The notes: generated by a model not told the origin, from the sequence alone. A stretch of DNA of 64,000 bases from Pseudoxanthomonas japonensis (GCF_010093445.1 NZ_PDWW01000013.1:1-64000); one strand, 5' to 3'. Numbered from the stretch's first letter, positions 19,845-28,226 are shown. Numbers and translations: made by a program.

Positions 19845-21076
19845 GTCGCAACGATCGACGCGTGGTGGTGACGGGCGCCGGTACCATCAGTCCACTCGGC
19901 CACGACTGGCCCAGCGTGCATCTGCGCCTGCGCGAATGCCGCAATGCCGTGCGCCACATGGACGACTGGGCGAAGTACGAAGGGCTGAACACCCGCCTCG
20001 CCGCGCCGGCCGAAGCCTTCGAGTTGCCATCGCACTACAACCGCAAGACCACACGCAGCATGGGCCGCGTTGCCCTGATGTCCGTGCGCGCGACCGAACT
20101 GGCGCTGGAGCAGGCGGGCCTGCTGGGCAATCCGGTACTGAAGAGCGGGCGGGTGGGCGTGTCATACGGTTCGTCCGCGGGCAGCCACGAGGCGGTCGGC
20201 GACTTCGGTCGCATGCTCAACAACCTCACCACCGAAGGCATCAACGCGACCACGTACCTGAAGATGATGAGCCACACCGCGCCGGTGAACATCGGGGTGT
20301 TCTTCGGGTTGACCGGTCGTGTGTACACCACCTCGAGCGCCTGCACGTCGGGCAGCCAGGGTGTCGGCTGTGCCTACGAAGCGGTGCGCAGCGGCAAGCA
20401 GGTCGCAATGATCGCCGGTGGCGCCGAGCAGCTGGATGCCACGGCGGCGGCGGTGTTCGACACGCTGTTCGCCACCAGCGTGCGCAACCATCAGCCGGAA
20501 CTCACGCCGCGCCCGTTCGACGCCAACCGCGACGGCCTGGTGCTGGGCGAGGGTGCGTGCACGCTGATCCTGGAGGACCTGGAACATGCGCAGGCGCGCG
20601 GCGCCAGCATCCTGGCCGAGATCGTCGGCTACGGGACCAACAGCGACGGCCAGCACGTCACCCAGCCGAGCGCCGACACGATGGCGCAGGCGATGCGGCT
20701 GGCGCTGGAGGATGCCGGGCTCTCGCCGGACGCCATCGGTTACGTTAACGCGCACGGTACCGCCACCGACCACGGCGACATCGCCGAGACCGCGGCGACC
20801 GCGGCGGTGTTCGGCCGCCGCATGCCGATCAGTTCGCTGAAGAGCTACGTCGGCCACACGCTCGGCGCCTGCGGTGCCTACGAGTCGTGGATCACGCTGC
20901 AGATGATGCGCGAGGGCTGGTTCGCCCCCACGCTCAACCTGGAGGAGCGGGATCCGCGTTGTGCCGACCTGGACTACATCACCGGTGAGGGCCGTGAACT
21001 CCAGACCGATTACGTGATGAACAACAACTTCGCTTTCGGCGGCATCAACACGTCGCTGATCTTCAAGCGCTGGTGA
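19841..21076 (+). CDS. Second beta-ketoacyl-ACP synthase (ApeR type, FabF-like)
   Basis: A 411-residue FabF-like condensing enzyme with Cys168 in TSSACTSGSQG and the histidines in YVNAHGTATDHGD and KSYVGHTLGACG. In characterised aryl polyene systems a second complete ketosynthase is present besides the ketosynthase/chain-length factor pair, perhaps for the first condensation. It ends the cluster proper; the next gene starts 53 bases later. Confidence 0.9.
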   Translation: MSRNDRRVVVTGAGTISPLGHDWPSVHLRLRECRNAVRHMDDWAKYEGLNTRLAAPAEAFELPSHYNRKTTRSMGRVALMSVRATELALEQAGLLGNPVLKSGRVGVSYGSSAGSHEAVGDFGRMLNNLTTEGINATTYLKMMSHTAPVNIGVFFGLTGRVYTTSSACTSGSQGVGCAYEAVRSGKQVAMIAGGAEQLDATAAAVFDTLFATSVRNHQPELTPRPFDANRDGLVLGEGACTLILEDLEHAQARGASILAEIVGYGTNSDGQHVTQPSADTMAQAMRLALEDAGLSPDAIGYVNAHGTATDHGDIAETAATAAVFGRRMPISSLKSYVGHTLGACGAYESWITLQMMREGWFAPTLNLEERDPRCADLDYITGEGRELQTDYVMNNNFAFGGINTSLIFKRW

Positions 21077-21129
21077 GCGAACGGGCAGGGGTGCCCGCAC
21101 CGGCGTTTCCAACGACAACAGGGGGAAGG

Positions 21130-21591
21130 ATGAGCAAGCGTTCCGTTTCGTTGCTGTTGGCGGCCGTACTGGCCGCTGCCTGTGCGCCCGCCATCGCCGG
21201 CAAGCAGGACCCGATGGTCATTCCGGTTTACGAGAAGGTGGAATCCACCAACGGCATCGCGCCCACGGCCGCACGCATCAAGGCCGCGATCATCCATGCG
21301 GGAAAGTCGCGAGGCTGGACGGTCACCGACAGCGAGCCCGGCAAGGTCACGCTGCGCTATGCGCCGCGCACGCACGAGGTCATCGTGGCGGTGCGCTACG
21401 ACGCCAACGGTTTCAAGATCGAGTACGTCTCCAGCAGGGAGATGAACTACGAGATCAAGCGCGGCACGCCCGAGATCCACGGCAACTACAACCGCTGGAT
21501 CCGCAACCTGGCGTTCGATATCCAGAACTCGCCGGTGTTCCATCAGCCCGATACCGCGAGCACGGCGCCGGCGCCGGAAGAGGCGCCTTGA
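21130..21591 (+). CDS. Secreted hypothetical protein 1
   Basis: A 153-residue exported protein with a signal peptide of about 22-24 residues; AAAC near its end could be a weak lipobox. The mature part has a repeated turn and strand character (VTLRYAPRTHEVIVAVRYD) and no known catalytic motif. The ATG has GGGGGAAGG before it. It is co-transcribed with the next gene through a 4-base overlap. The function is unknown; it may belong to the envelope part of the polyene system. Confidence 0.7.
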   Translation: MSKRSVSLLLAAVLAAACAPAIAGKQDPMVIPVYEKVESTNGIAPTAARIKAAIIHAGKSRGWTVTDSEPGKVTLRYAPRTHEVIVAVRYDANGFKIEYVSSREMNYEIKRGTPEIHGNYNRWIRNLAFDIQNSPVFHQPDTASTAPAPEEAP

Positions 21592-22127
21592 ACCGCGTAC
21601 TGATGCGCGTGTGGATGGCCTTGGCGCTGGCGACACCGCTGGCATCGGCCGTTGCCGGCGATGTCATCCGCACCAGCCCCACGATCACACTGCGCGATGG
21701 CTACGCGGGGTATCCGGAGTTCATGAAGGAGTGCGAATGGGCGGAAGAACTGCCGGCGCACCTGGTCGAGTACTCGAAAGGACTGGTGGAACTCACGGAC
21801 CAGGATCTGGATACGGTGCCTGGCCGTACCCTACGTATCCGCATCATGCACATGCGCAGTGCGGAAGGCGGTGGTTTCTCCGGTCCCAAGTGGGCCGTGA
21901 TCCGGGCCGATCTGTTCGAGGACGGCAAGCTCATCGGCCAGTTCCAGCCGTACCGGCGGACGATGACGATGTTCCGCGGTGGGTGCTCGTCGCTGAGCAA
22001 GATCAGCGACGCACTGGCCGCCGACACGGCAGCGTGGCTGCGCCGAGGCGATTTCAGGGTGCAGTTCCAGGATGAGCAGAACACCATCGAGATCGGACCC
22101 GACGAGGATGTTCCGCCCATCCAGTGA
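21588..22127 (+). CDS. Secreted hypothetical protein 2
   Basis: A 179-residue exported protein with a TTG start that overlaps the preceding stop and has GGAAGAGG upstream. The signal peptide spans about residues 1-23 (ending ASAVAG). Cysteines in MKECEWAEEL and RGGCSSLSK may form a disulfide. A C-terminal acidic tail follows. No family is recognised, and the tandem arrangement with its neighbours is the main clue. Confidence 0.65.
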   Translation: MNRVLMRVWMALALATPLASAVAGDVIRTSPTITLRDGYAGYPEFMKECEWAEELPAHLVEYSKGLVELTDQDLDTVPGRTLRIRIMHMRSAEGGGFSGPKWAVIRADLFEDGKLIGQFQPYRRTMTMFRGGCSSLSKISDALAADTAAWLRRGDFRVQFQDEQNTIEIGPDEDVPPIQ

Positions 22128-22230
22128 CGCCTGCGATGGCGTCGATGCGGTCCTCCACGCCGCCCGAACATCCGGGTTGGCAAGCTTCCATCTTCAGCGG
22201 CCCGGCCGCCCATCCCCCAGGAGCTAGACC

Positions 22231-22671
22231 TTGAAACGACTTCTGACCACCGGTGTGACCTGCCTGATGCTGGCCGCCGCCCCGGCGTTCGCCGCCGACA
22301 CGCGCCTCGAACTGCCGCTGCAGGACCTGATCAACTCGCCCGAAGCGAAGGCCGCCGGCATCGATGGCAGCGTGCGCTTCTACCTTGCCGGCCAGAAGAC
22401 GCCGGCCGTGGTGTCCCGTTTCGGCGAGGACGTCACCAACAAGAAGACCAATGGCGTGGGCAAGTCCGATGCCGAGTCCTGCCGCTGGGTGGCGCTGTCG
22501 GCGCTGAAGGCGTTGCAGGAAGGCGCCAAGGACCGCGGCGCCAACGCGGTCATCGACATCGTCAGCTACTTCAAGAAGAAGGAGTTCCGCAGCGCCACCA
22601 ACTATGAGTGCCATGCGGGCGGCATCATGAGCGGCGTCGCGTTCAAGGCGACCTACGCCAAGGTCAAGTAA
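22231..22671 (+). CDS. Secreted hypothetical protein 3
   Basis: A 146-residue periplasmic protein with a signal peptide (residues 1-21, ending AFAA) and two cysteines (SCRWVAL, YECHAGG) that could pair. The TTG at 22231 has AGGAG 7 bases upstream. The GANAVIDIVSYFKKKEF segment resembles small periplasmic YbjQ/RcsF-type folds, a weak resemblance only. It lies 103 bases after the previous gene and is followed by a hairpin, so it is the last gene of this transcript. Confidence 0.65.
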   Translation: MKRLLTTGVTCLMLAAAPAFAADTRLELPLQDLINSPEAKAAGIDGSVRFYLAGQKTPAVVSRFGEDVTNKKTNGVGKSDAESCRWVALSALKALQEGAKDRGANAVIDIVSYFKKKEFRSATNYECHAGGIMSGVAFKATYAKVK

Positions 22672-22687
22672 GCGAATGGGATTCCGG

Positions 22688-22711
22688 TGCGGCCGCCTTC
22701 GGGCGGCCGCA
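22688..22711. terminator. Hairpin between convergent genes after the polyene region
   Basis: A perfect 10-bp stem (TGCGGCCGCC with its complement) is capped by the stable TTCG tetraloop. It sits between the stops of the last polyene-region gene and the copper operon, so it could stop transcription from both sides. A strong T tract is missing on either strand. Confidence 0.6.
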
Positions 22712-22725
22712 TGCGTTTCAGCGGT

Positions 22726-23241
22726 TCATGGTTGGTGCTGCGCGTAGGTAGACGTCGTGCCGTCGTGATCTAACTTGAGCACGGTGTATGCCTCGGCCTC
22801 GACGCCCTCGACCTCCATGCCAGGTGAACCCATCGGCATGCCCGGCAGGACGAGGCCGTGGACTGTCGGCCGTTCCCTCAGCAGCCGGCGGATGTCGGAC
22901 GCCGGCACATGGCCCTCCACCACGTAGCCGCCGACTTCGGCGGTGTGGCAGGACGCATGCGCCGGCGCGATGCCCAGACGCTGCTTCACCAAGCCCATGT
23001 CGTCCTCGACGCGGTCGTCCACCTCGAAGCCTCCTTCTCGCAGGTGTTCCACCCACAGGTGGCAGCACCCGCAATACGCATCGCGGTGCACGGTGATGCG
23101 CGGCAGGGTTTCGGTGGCCTTCGTCGTCGGTGCGGCCAGGGCAGCACTCACAGGTGATGGAACCGCCTGCGTGCACGCGGAGGCGAGCGCCGCGACCAGC
23201 ACGGCCGAGGCGCCGCGGAGCAGGGGAGTGCGATATCGCAT
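22726..23241 (-). CDS. DUF411 copper-related lipoprotein
   Basis: A 171-residue exported protein. I use the ATG at 23241, preceded by GGAGG at 5 bases; an alternative ATG lies at 23253. The signal peptide ends in a lipobox LASAC. The mature part is a DUF411 domain with the metal-ligand candidates DAYCGCCHLW, SCHTAEV and the methionine-rich LPGMPMGSPGM. The family is often found in copper and silver resistance operons and probably binds copper in the periplasm. Last gene of the copL-copA-copB operon. Confidence 0.85.
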   Translation of the reverse strand: MRYRTPLLRGASAVLVAALASACTQAVPSPVSAALAAPTTKATETLPRITVHRDAYCGCCHLWVEHLREGGFEVDDRVEDDMGLVKQRLGIAPAHASCHTAEVGGYVVEGHVPASDIRRLLRERPTVHGLVLPGMPMGSPGMEVEGVEAEAYTVLKLDHDGTTSTYAQHQP

Positions 23242-23252
23242 GAGGGCCTCCA

Positions 23253-24161
23253 TCAGAACCAGAGCCTGACGCCCGCCACGACCCGGGTGTCGCGGGGGGA
23301 TTCTCCGTCGGCACGTCGATACCCGGCGGTATCACCGAACACGCGTTCGTGCACCACGCCGACGTAAGGCGCGAAGCGGCGGCCGATTTCGTAGCGAAGA
23401 CGCAGGCCGGCTTCGAAGCCGGAGACGCCACGCCCGATGCCGTAGTCCGGATCGTCCTTCGCCGCGATGTCGACTTCCACCAACGGCTGCAGGACCAGGC
23501 GGTTGGTGATGCGCAACGTGTACTCGGCCTCGACGTTGGCGGCGACCCGGCCGTCTTCGCCGATGTACGCGGTTGCCGAGACTTCGAACCGGTACGGTGC
23601 CATGCCCTGCACGCCGACGGCGGCCCAGGTGCGTGCATCGCCGGGCGTGAAGTCGTGGCGGACGCCCGCCACCACATCCCACCACGGCGAGACGCTGCGG
23701 CCGTACAGCACTTCCAGATCGGCGCTCTCGGTGTGGCCACCGACACGCTCGCCCTCGCTGCGCAACCACAGTCGGTCGGTATCGGTGCCGAACCAGGCGA
23801 TGCCCTCCCAGGCCTGGCCGGTGCCTTCATCCGCATCCCAAGCTTCCAGCCGGTTGAAGGTCACCTTGTGGTTGAACGCCGGTGCGTGCTGCATGGCGTG
23901 GTGATCGATGGCCGGGAACGCCGCCGCCAGATCGTCCGCGGTGATGGCGGGGATGGGCTCGCGCGGCGCCGCCGATTCCATCGCCGGTGCTGCCTGCGAC
24001 ATCGCCGCATGGTCGTGCTGCGCGTGTTCGTCCCGCTCCGGCGCATCGGTCGTCGCGTGCTGCGCATGATCGTGATGCTGCGCAAAGGCCGGCACCGCGG
24101 CACCGAGTGCCAACGCGAGCGCGCTGGCGAGATGGAGCGGGGCAGGGGAAAGGGTCTTCAT
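23253..24161 (-). CDS. copB: Copper resistance outer membrane protein CopB
   Basis: A 302-residue protein with a signal peptide (residues 1-25) and a His/Met-rich N-terminal stretch (HHDHAQHATTD, DEHAQHDHAAM), followed by the CopB beta-barrel domain that begins AFNHKVTFNRLEAWD and continues through LRLRYEIGRRFAPYVGV to the C-terminal VAGVRLWF. The start ATG overlaps the copA stop, so translation is coupled. It probably sits in the outer membrane, binding copper together with CopA. Confidence 0.93.
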   Translation of the reverse strand: MKTLSPAPLHLASALALALGAAVPAFAQHHDHAQHATTDAPERDEHAQHDHAAMSQAAPAMESAAPREPIPAITADDLAAAFPAIDHHAMQHAPAFNHKVTFNRLEAWDADEGTGQAWEGIAWFGTDTDRLWLRSEGERVGGHTESADLEVLYGRSVSPWWDVVAGVRHDFTPGDARTWAAVGVQGMAPYRFEVSATAYIGEDGRVAANVEAEYTLRITNRLVLQPLVEVDIAAKDDPDYGIGRGVSGFEAGLRLRYEIGRRFAPYVGVVHERVFGDTAGYRRADGESPRDTRVVAGVRLWF

Positions 24162-25960
24162 GCCTCGATCCTCACTTCCCGCATCATCCCGGCTTCCATG
24201 TGGTACAGCAGATGGCAATGGAAGGCCCAGCGTCCGAGCGCATCGGCCCGCACCCGGTAGCTGCGCCGCGTGCCGGGTGGCATGTCGATGGTGTGCTTGC
24301 GCAGGTGGAAGTCGCCGTCGGCATTCTCCAGGTCGCTCCACACACCGTGCAGATGGATCGGGTGCTGCATCATCGTGTCGTTGACCAGCACGATGCGCAT
24401 GCGCTCGCCGTACTTCAGCTTCAGCGGCTCGGCGCTGGCGAACGGAATGCCATCGAACGACCAGGCGAACTTCTCCATGTGCCCGGTCAGGTGCAGTTCG
24501 ACCGTGCGGCTCGGCTCGCGGCCATCGGGATCGTCGAACAGGCTGCGCATCGCGCCGTAGGTCAGCACCTGGCGGCCGTTGTCGCGCAGGCCGATGCCGG
24601 GGTCGTCGAGCTTGGGTTCGCTGGCGGAGGACTGCATGTCGACCAGCGGATTGCCGGTCTCGCTGGCGGGATGGTCCGGGGCAACCGATGCCGGGGCATG
24701 CGCACCGTGGTCCATCGCCGCCATGTTCGCGCCGCAGCCGCCTTCGCCCATCATCGCGCCACAGCCGCCTTCCATGCCCTTGTGGGCGCCATGGCTGCCC
24801 ATGTCATGGCCCATGTCGGCCATCGTCAGCAGCGGACGCGGATCGCGTGCGGGAATCGGTGCTTCCAGCCCATCGCGCACCGCCAGCGTGCCACGCGCGT
24901 AGCCGGTGCGACCCATGTCCTGCGCGAAGATCGTGAAGGCGTCCTGGCCCACCGGTTCGACCAGCACATCGAACGTCTCCGCCACGGCGATGCGGAACTC
25001 GTCGACGCTGACCGGGTGGACGTACTGTCCGTCGGCGGCGACCACGGTCATCTTCAGGCCGGGGATGCGCACGTCGAAATAGGTCATCGCGCTGCCGTTG
25101 ATGAAGCGCAGCAGCACCTTCTCGCCCGGCTTGAACAGGCCCGTCCAGTTGCCGTCGGGCGCCGCGCCGTTCACCAGGTAGGTGTAGGTGTGCGCGTTGA
25201 TGTCGGAGATGTCGGTGGGCGTCATCCGCATGCGCCCCCACATGCCGCGGTCCTCGACGGTCTTCCCCAGCCCATCGCGGCGCGCGTCGCGGACGAAGTC
25301 CACCAGCGTGCGCTGGTAGTAGTTGTCGTGCTCCGGCATCTTCTTCGTCCGCCGGTACAGTGCGGCGGGATCGAGGTCGGTCCAGTCCGACAGCAGCACG
25401 ACGTGTTCGCGGTCGTGGTGGTACGGCGCCGGTTCCCGCGGATCGACGATCAGTGCGCCATACAGGCCCGCCTGTTCCTGGAACAACGAGTGGCTGTGGT
25501 ACCAGTACGTGCCCGACTGCTTCAGCTGGAAGCGGTACTGGAACGTTTCGCCGGGCGCGATGCCGTTGAAACTCAGGCCCGGCACGCCGTCCATGTTCGA
25601 CGGCAGCAGAATGCCGTGCCAGTGGATCGAGGTCATGTCGCGCAGCCGGTTGCTGACGCGGACGGTGACGGTGTCGCCTTCGCGCCAGCGCAGCGTGGGG
25701 GCGGGCAGGCTGTTGTTGACGGTGATCGCCGGTCGCGTGCGCCCGGTGATGTTCACCGGCATCGCGCCGATGTTCAGTGCGAAATCGGTGCCTGCGATCA
25801 ACGCGGCGCAGCCGCGTCGCGCGGGGATCCCGGCGGAGGCGGGCATGCGGGCGAGGCCGAAGCCGAGTGCGACGCCGCCGGTCGCCAGGCCGGTAACGAA
25901 CTGGCGGCGCGTAGGCCGGAACGCGCCCAGGCGCCCCGGTGTGGAGTCATCGTGTTCCAT
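24158..25960 (-). CDS. copA: Multicopper oxidase CopA
   Basis: A 600-residue periplasmic copper oxidase with a twin-arginine signal (RRQFVTGLATGG) and three cupredoxin domains. Copper ligands are in SIHWHGILLP, TYWYHSHS, MQHPIHLHGVW and FHCHLLYHMEAGMM. Before the last domain is a Met/His/Cys-rich insert (GHDMGSHGAHKGMEGG and repeats of GGCGAMMG type). It oxidises Cu(I) and probably stores copper. Second gene of copL-copA-copB-DUF411. Confidence 0.95.
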   Translation of the reverse strand: MEHDDSTPGRLGAFRPTRRQFVTGLATGGVALGFGLARMPASAGIPARRGCAALIAGTDFALNIGAMPVNITGRTRPAITVNNSLPAPTLRWREGDTVTVRVSNRLRDMTSIHWHGILLPSNMDGVPGLSFNGIAPGETFQYRFQLKQSGTYWYHSHSLFQEQAGLYGALIVDPREPAPYHHDREHVVLLSDWTDLDPAALYRRTKKMPEHDNYYQRTLVDFVRDARRDGLGKTVEDRGMWGRMRMTPTDISDINAHTYTYLVNGAAPDGNWTGLFKPGEKVLLRFINGSAMTYFDVRIPGLKMTVVAADGQYVHPVSVDEFRIAVAETFDVLVEPVGQDAFTIFAQDMGRTGYARGTLAVRDGLEAPIPARDPRPLLTMADMGHDMGSHGAHKGMEGGCGAMMGEGGCGANMAAMDHGAHAPASVAPDHPASETGNPLVDMQSSASEPKLDDPGIGLRDNGRQVLTYGAMRSLFDDPDGREPSRTVELHLTGHMEKFAWSFDGIPFASAEPLKLKYGERMRIVLVNDTMMQHPIHLHGVWSDLENADGDFHLRKHTIDMPPGTRRSYRVRADALGRWAFHCHLLYHMEAGMMREVRIEA

Positions 25961-26080
25961 TCAAACCATCCTGTGCATCGTCGGTCGACCGACCGCTGTC
26001 GCGGTGGCGTCCGTCGTGGTCGTGGGACCGGCGCGCGTCAGGCGCTGTCCGGTCCTGCGGCAAGCCGCAACGTGGCGGCG

Positions 26081-26485
26081 TCAAGCCGCCAGGATGGGAG
26101 GTCGATGACGGTGCGACAGGCGCACGGAGGCATGGACGTCGGCGCGGTAGACCGGTGCGTCGGCCGCCGGATAGCGGGGTGTTCCCAATACCACCAACCA
26201 GCTCAGTGCGGGCGCGTGCTGGGCACAGAACCCGTCGCAACTGCCGGCCCTGCAGCAATCGGGCAGGCCTGCGTCGTCGTCGTGATGGTCGGCCCCGGCT
26301 GCACCCAGGTCATCCATCGCCATGTCCATGCTCTCGTGGCATGGCGGCATGTCGTCGTGGCCGGACTGTGCGGCCGCCCCCATGTCGCCCATCGCCATGC
26401 GCGTGGCGGCATGCGCATACGCAGTGCCGTTGAGCAGCAGCGCAAGGCAGAGCAGGGCACGGAGCAGGGCAGCGACGCGGGGCAT
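26081..26485 (-). CDS. copL: CopL-family metal-binding regulatory protein
   Basis: A 134-residue exported small protein with a signal peptide (LLRALLCLALLLNGTAYA), then a Met/His-rich segment (MPPCHESMDMAMDDLG), HHDDD and the cysteine cluster DCCRAGSCDGFCAQH. This is the CopL pattern of Xanthomonas copLAB operons, where copL upstream of copA is needed for copper-dependent expression. An in-frame ATG at 26503 is an alternative start. It lies about 120 bases upstream of copA. Confidence 0.8.
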   Translation of the reverse strand: MPRVAALLRALLCLALLLNGTAYAHAATRMAMGDMGAAAQSGHDDMPPCHESMDMAMDDLGAAGADHHDDDAGLPDCCRAGSCDGFCAQHAPALSWLVVLGTPRYPAADAPVYRADVHASVRLSHRHRPPILAA

Positions 26486-26627
26486 GCCGGCATCATACGC
26501 CATGCCGCCTGACGTACCGTGGCGTAGGGCGTCAGAGGGTGCGAGACGATGGTCCACGATGCCAAGGTACACGGCGACGCGATATCCTTGCCGCGTTGGT
26601 GAAGACTCCGGACAACGTGGCGATCGC

Positions 26628-27647
26628 ATGACGGGCACGGTAATGATGAACAAGGTGCCGGCGGGCGTTCCCACCGATTCCTCCCAGAAGGATTCCGTTT
26701 CCACCCGCATCATCGTGGCGGACGTGGGCGGCACGTATGCGCGGCTGGGCTGGATCGACGCAGACGGCGGCACCGAGATCCACGACTACCGGCGATACGC
26801 CTGCGCGGAGCACCCGGATCTCGCTTCGATCCTGCGCGATTACGCGGCCGGTACACCGTGCCATGGCGCGGTCGTGGCGATCGCGGGCGTGCTGGAAGGC
26901 GATCGGCTGATCAATTCCAACCTGCCGTGGGCCGTGTCGGTGGAACAGACACGTGCCGGCGCCGGGTTGGCCTGGGTGCAGCTGATCAACGATTTCGAGG
27001 CGGTGGCCAATGCGGTGCCCACGCTGGCGCCGGACACGTTGTCGCCGTTGACGGCCTTGGCGTCGTCCGGTGTTTCGTCGCCGGCCCTGGTGATCGGTCC
27101 CGGCACCGGCCTGGGGGCTGCGGTCTGGATCGAGGGCCAGCCGCCGCGTGTGTTGCCGACCGAAGTCGGCCAGGCGTCACTGGCGGCCGGCAACGCGCTG
27201 GAGCTGGATATCGTCCGCCGATTGCTCAAGGACCGGCCATACCTGCACAACGAGCACGTGTTGTCCGGCCCCGGCCTGATGAATCTGTACCGGTGCCTGT
27301 GCGAACTCCGCAATGCGACGCCCGTGCACGCGGATGCGGGCGCGCTGGTGGCCGCGGCGGCATCGGATGCGCTGGCCCGGGAGACGTTGGAGACGTTCTG
27401 CGGCTGGCTGGGCAGCGTCGTCGGCGATCTGGCGATCATCTTCGGTGCGCGTGTGGTCTATCTGGCCGGCGGCGTGACCGGCCACATTCCACAGTTCCTG
27501 CACGACGGGCGCTTCCTGCAGCGCTACCTCAACAAGGGCGTGATGACCGAGCAACTGGAACGGGTGCCGGTCTGGCGGGTGGAGCATGGCCAGCTGGGGC
27601 TGCTGGGAGCGGTGGCCTGGTATCGGCAGAACCGTGCCGGGATCTGA
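26628..27647 (+). CDS. glk: Glucokinase
   Basis: Phosphorylates glucose to glucose-6-phosphate in the cytoplasm. About 339 residues, bacterial Glk family, with the phosphate-1 loop ADVGGTYARLGW, LINDFEAVANAV, GPGTGLGAAVW and the metal/phosphate-2 motif VYLAGGVTGHI. Several in-frame ATGs occur at 26628, 26643 and 26646, none with a strong ribosome-binding site; the family normally starts close to the conserved loop, so a later start is possible. It is divergent from copL. The dif-like site starts 18 bases after its stop. Confidence 0.93.
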   Translation: MTGTVMMNKVPAGVPTDSSQKDSVSTRIIVADVGGTYARLGWIDADGGTEIHDYRRYACAEHPDLASILRDYAAGTPCHGAVVAIAGVLEGDRLINSNLPWAVSVEQTRAGAGLAWVQLINDFEAVANAVPTLAPDTLSPLTALASSGVSSPALVIGPGTGLGAAVWIEGQPPRVLPTEVGQASLAAGNALELDIVRRLLKDRPYLHNEHVLSGPGLMNLYRCLCELRNATPVHADAGALVAAAASDALARETLETFCGWLGSVVGDLAIIFGARVVYLAGGVTGHIPQFLHDGRFLQRYLNKGVMTEQLERVPVWRVEHGQLGLLGAVAWYRQNRAGI

Positions 27648-27664
27648 TCTGGCCCGCACGTTGC

Positions 27665-27692
27665 CTTGTACATAATAGGCATTATGCGAAAT
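27665..27692 (-). other. dif-like XerC/XerD recombination site (left)
   Basis: 28 bases read on the plus strand as an 11-base arm CTTGTACATAA, a 6-base centre TAGGCA and an 11-base arm TTATGCGAAAT. The inner CATAA/TTATG halves match the chromosomal dif layout. The right arm matches the XerC-type half (ATTTCGCATAA on the minus strand) and the left arm the XerD-type half. The centre differs from the chromosomal type, which suggests a phage- or plasmid-type dif site. Confidence 0.7.
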
Positions 27693-27762
27693 TGCCATGG
27701 TATCGCCGGGCGCTGGCATGGTTTATGCGTAATCCCCCTTCCGCACACAGGGAGGCGTTTGC

Positions 27763-28044
27763 ATGGGCCTGATAGACCCGACCAAGCGACACGAACTGAC
27801 CGGCCTTTGGGCCGGTTTTGGTTTCCAGCAAGGACACATGTGGACGCCGGAGGGTTTCACGCTCTACCCCGAACAAATGGCGTGGTGGTCCCTTACCTGC
27901 AACATCGCAAGGGAATGGACCTTCATGATGGCCGAGCGCCGAGGCGAGGTTATCCAGGGGATGGATCGGCCTTCGGACCGGGACCCGCGCGTGAGCATCC
28001 TTCGCCACAGCTTGCAGGCATCTAGGCCGCGTGTGAGGCGTTGA
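27763..28044 (+). CDS. DUF3653-type small protein, possible Xer activation factor
   Basis: A 93-residue protein starting 70 bases after the left dif-like site, with GGGAGG before the ATG. The pattern LWAGFGFQQGHMWTPEGF, then MAWWSLTCNIAREW, matches what I know of DUF3653 proteins: tryptophan-glycine-phenylalanine, TPEG, paired tryptophans, then a helix. In XafT of satellite phage TLC-phi a helix-turn-helix plus DUF3653 protein activates XerD. Here only the DUF3653-like part is present, so it may be a stand-alone or shortened version. Family assignment is by eye. Confidence 0.55.
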   Translation: MGLIDPTKRHELTGLWAGFGFQQGHMWTPEGFTLYPEQMAWWSLTCNIAREWTFMMAERRGEVIQGMDRPSDRDPRVSILRHSLQASRPRVRR

Positions 28045-28046
28045 CC

Positions 28047-28065
28047 GTAGGGGCGCTGCCCCTAC
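28047..28065. terminator. Hairpin downstream of the DUF3653-type gene
   Basis: A perfect 8-bp stem, GTAGGGGC with GCCCCTAC, and a 3-base loop start 2 bases after the stop. A T tract is absent, so it may be a rho-independent-like hairpin or an mRNA end structure. Confidence 0.45.
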
Positions 28066-28154
28066 ACCCCGGGTATCATCGCGCCGGGGGTGACCATGGA
28101 AGAGGGTCGGCAGGGATTCGTGAGAAAAACAGCCGAATCGACTCTAAAGTCATG

Positions 28155-28219
28155 ATTTAACGAGGAATCGCCCCTCGACGTTAGGCATTGCGGCGGTGCC
28201 GCTCAGACCTGACCTAACG
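28155..28219. repeat. Paired inverted repeats with attC-like ends
   Basis: An imperfect palindrome (TTTAACGAGG, then CCTCGACGTT) runs into GTTAGGC and, 20-odd bases later, CCTAACG. The GTTAGGC and TAAC ends resemble integron attC core sites, but the spacing (about 30 bases) is shorter than known attC sites and no integrase is present. It probably forms the 3' hairpin of the minus-strand antitoxin-like gene. Confidence 0.3.
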
Positions 28220-28226
28220 GAAACAC

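Larger units (their letters stand above)
4770..21076 (+). other. Aryl polyene (xanthomonadin-like) biosynthetic gene cluster
   Basis: Eighteen plus-strand genes follow one another with overlaps or very short gaps, implying one long, translationally coupled operon. The content matches the type II polyketide aryl polyene systems (Ape genes of enterobacteria, the pig/xan region of Xanthomonas): chain-length factor, two ACPs, AMP ligase, dehydratases, thioesterase, LolA-like carrier, MMPL exporter, two ketosynthases and a ketoreductase. The expected product is a membrane-anchored yellow polyene. Family-specific extras are a MIO ammonia lyase and a predicted halogenase. The chorismatase that supplies 3-hydroxybenzoate in Xanthomonas is not in the window. 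Confidence 0.92.

Noticed and set aside
22231-22671. Annotation of secreted protein 3 as an excinuclease subunit
   Set aside because: Related proteins sometimes carry that name, but this one has a signal peptide, no ATPase or zinc-finger motifs and is far too short, so the name would mislead.
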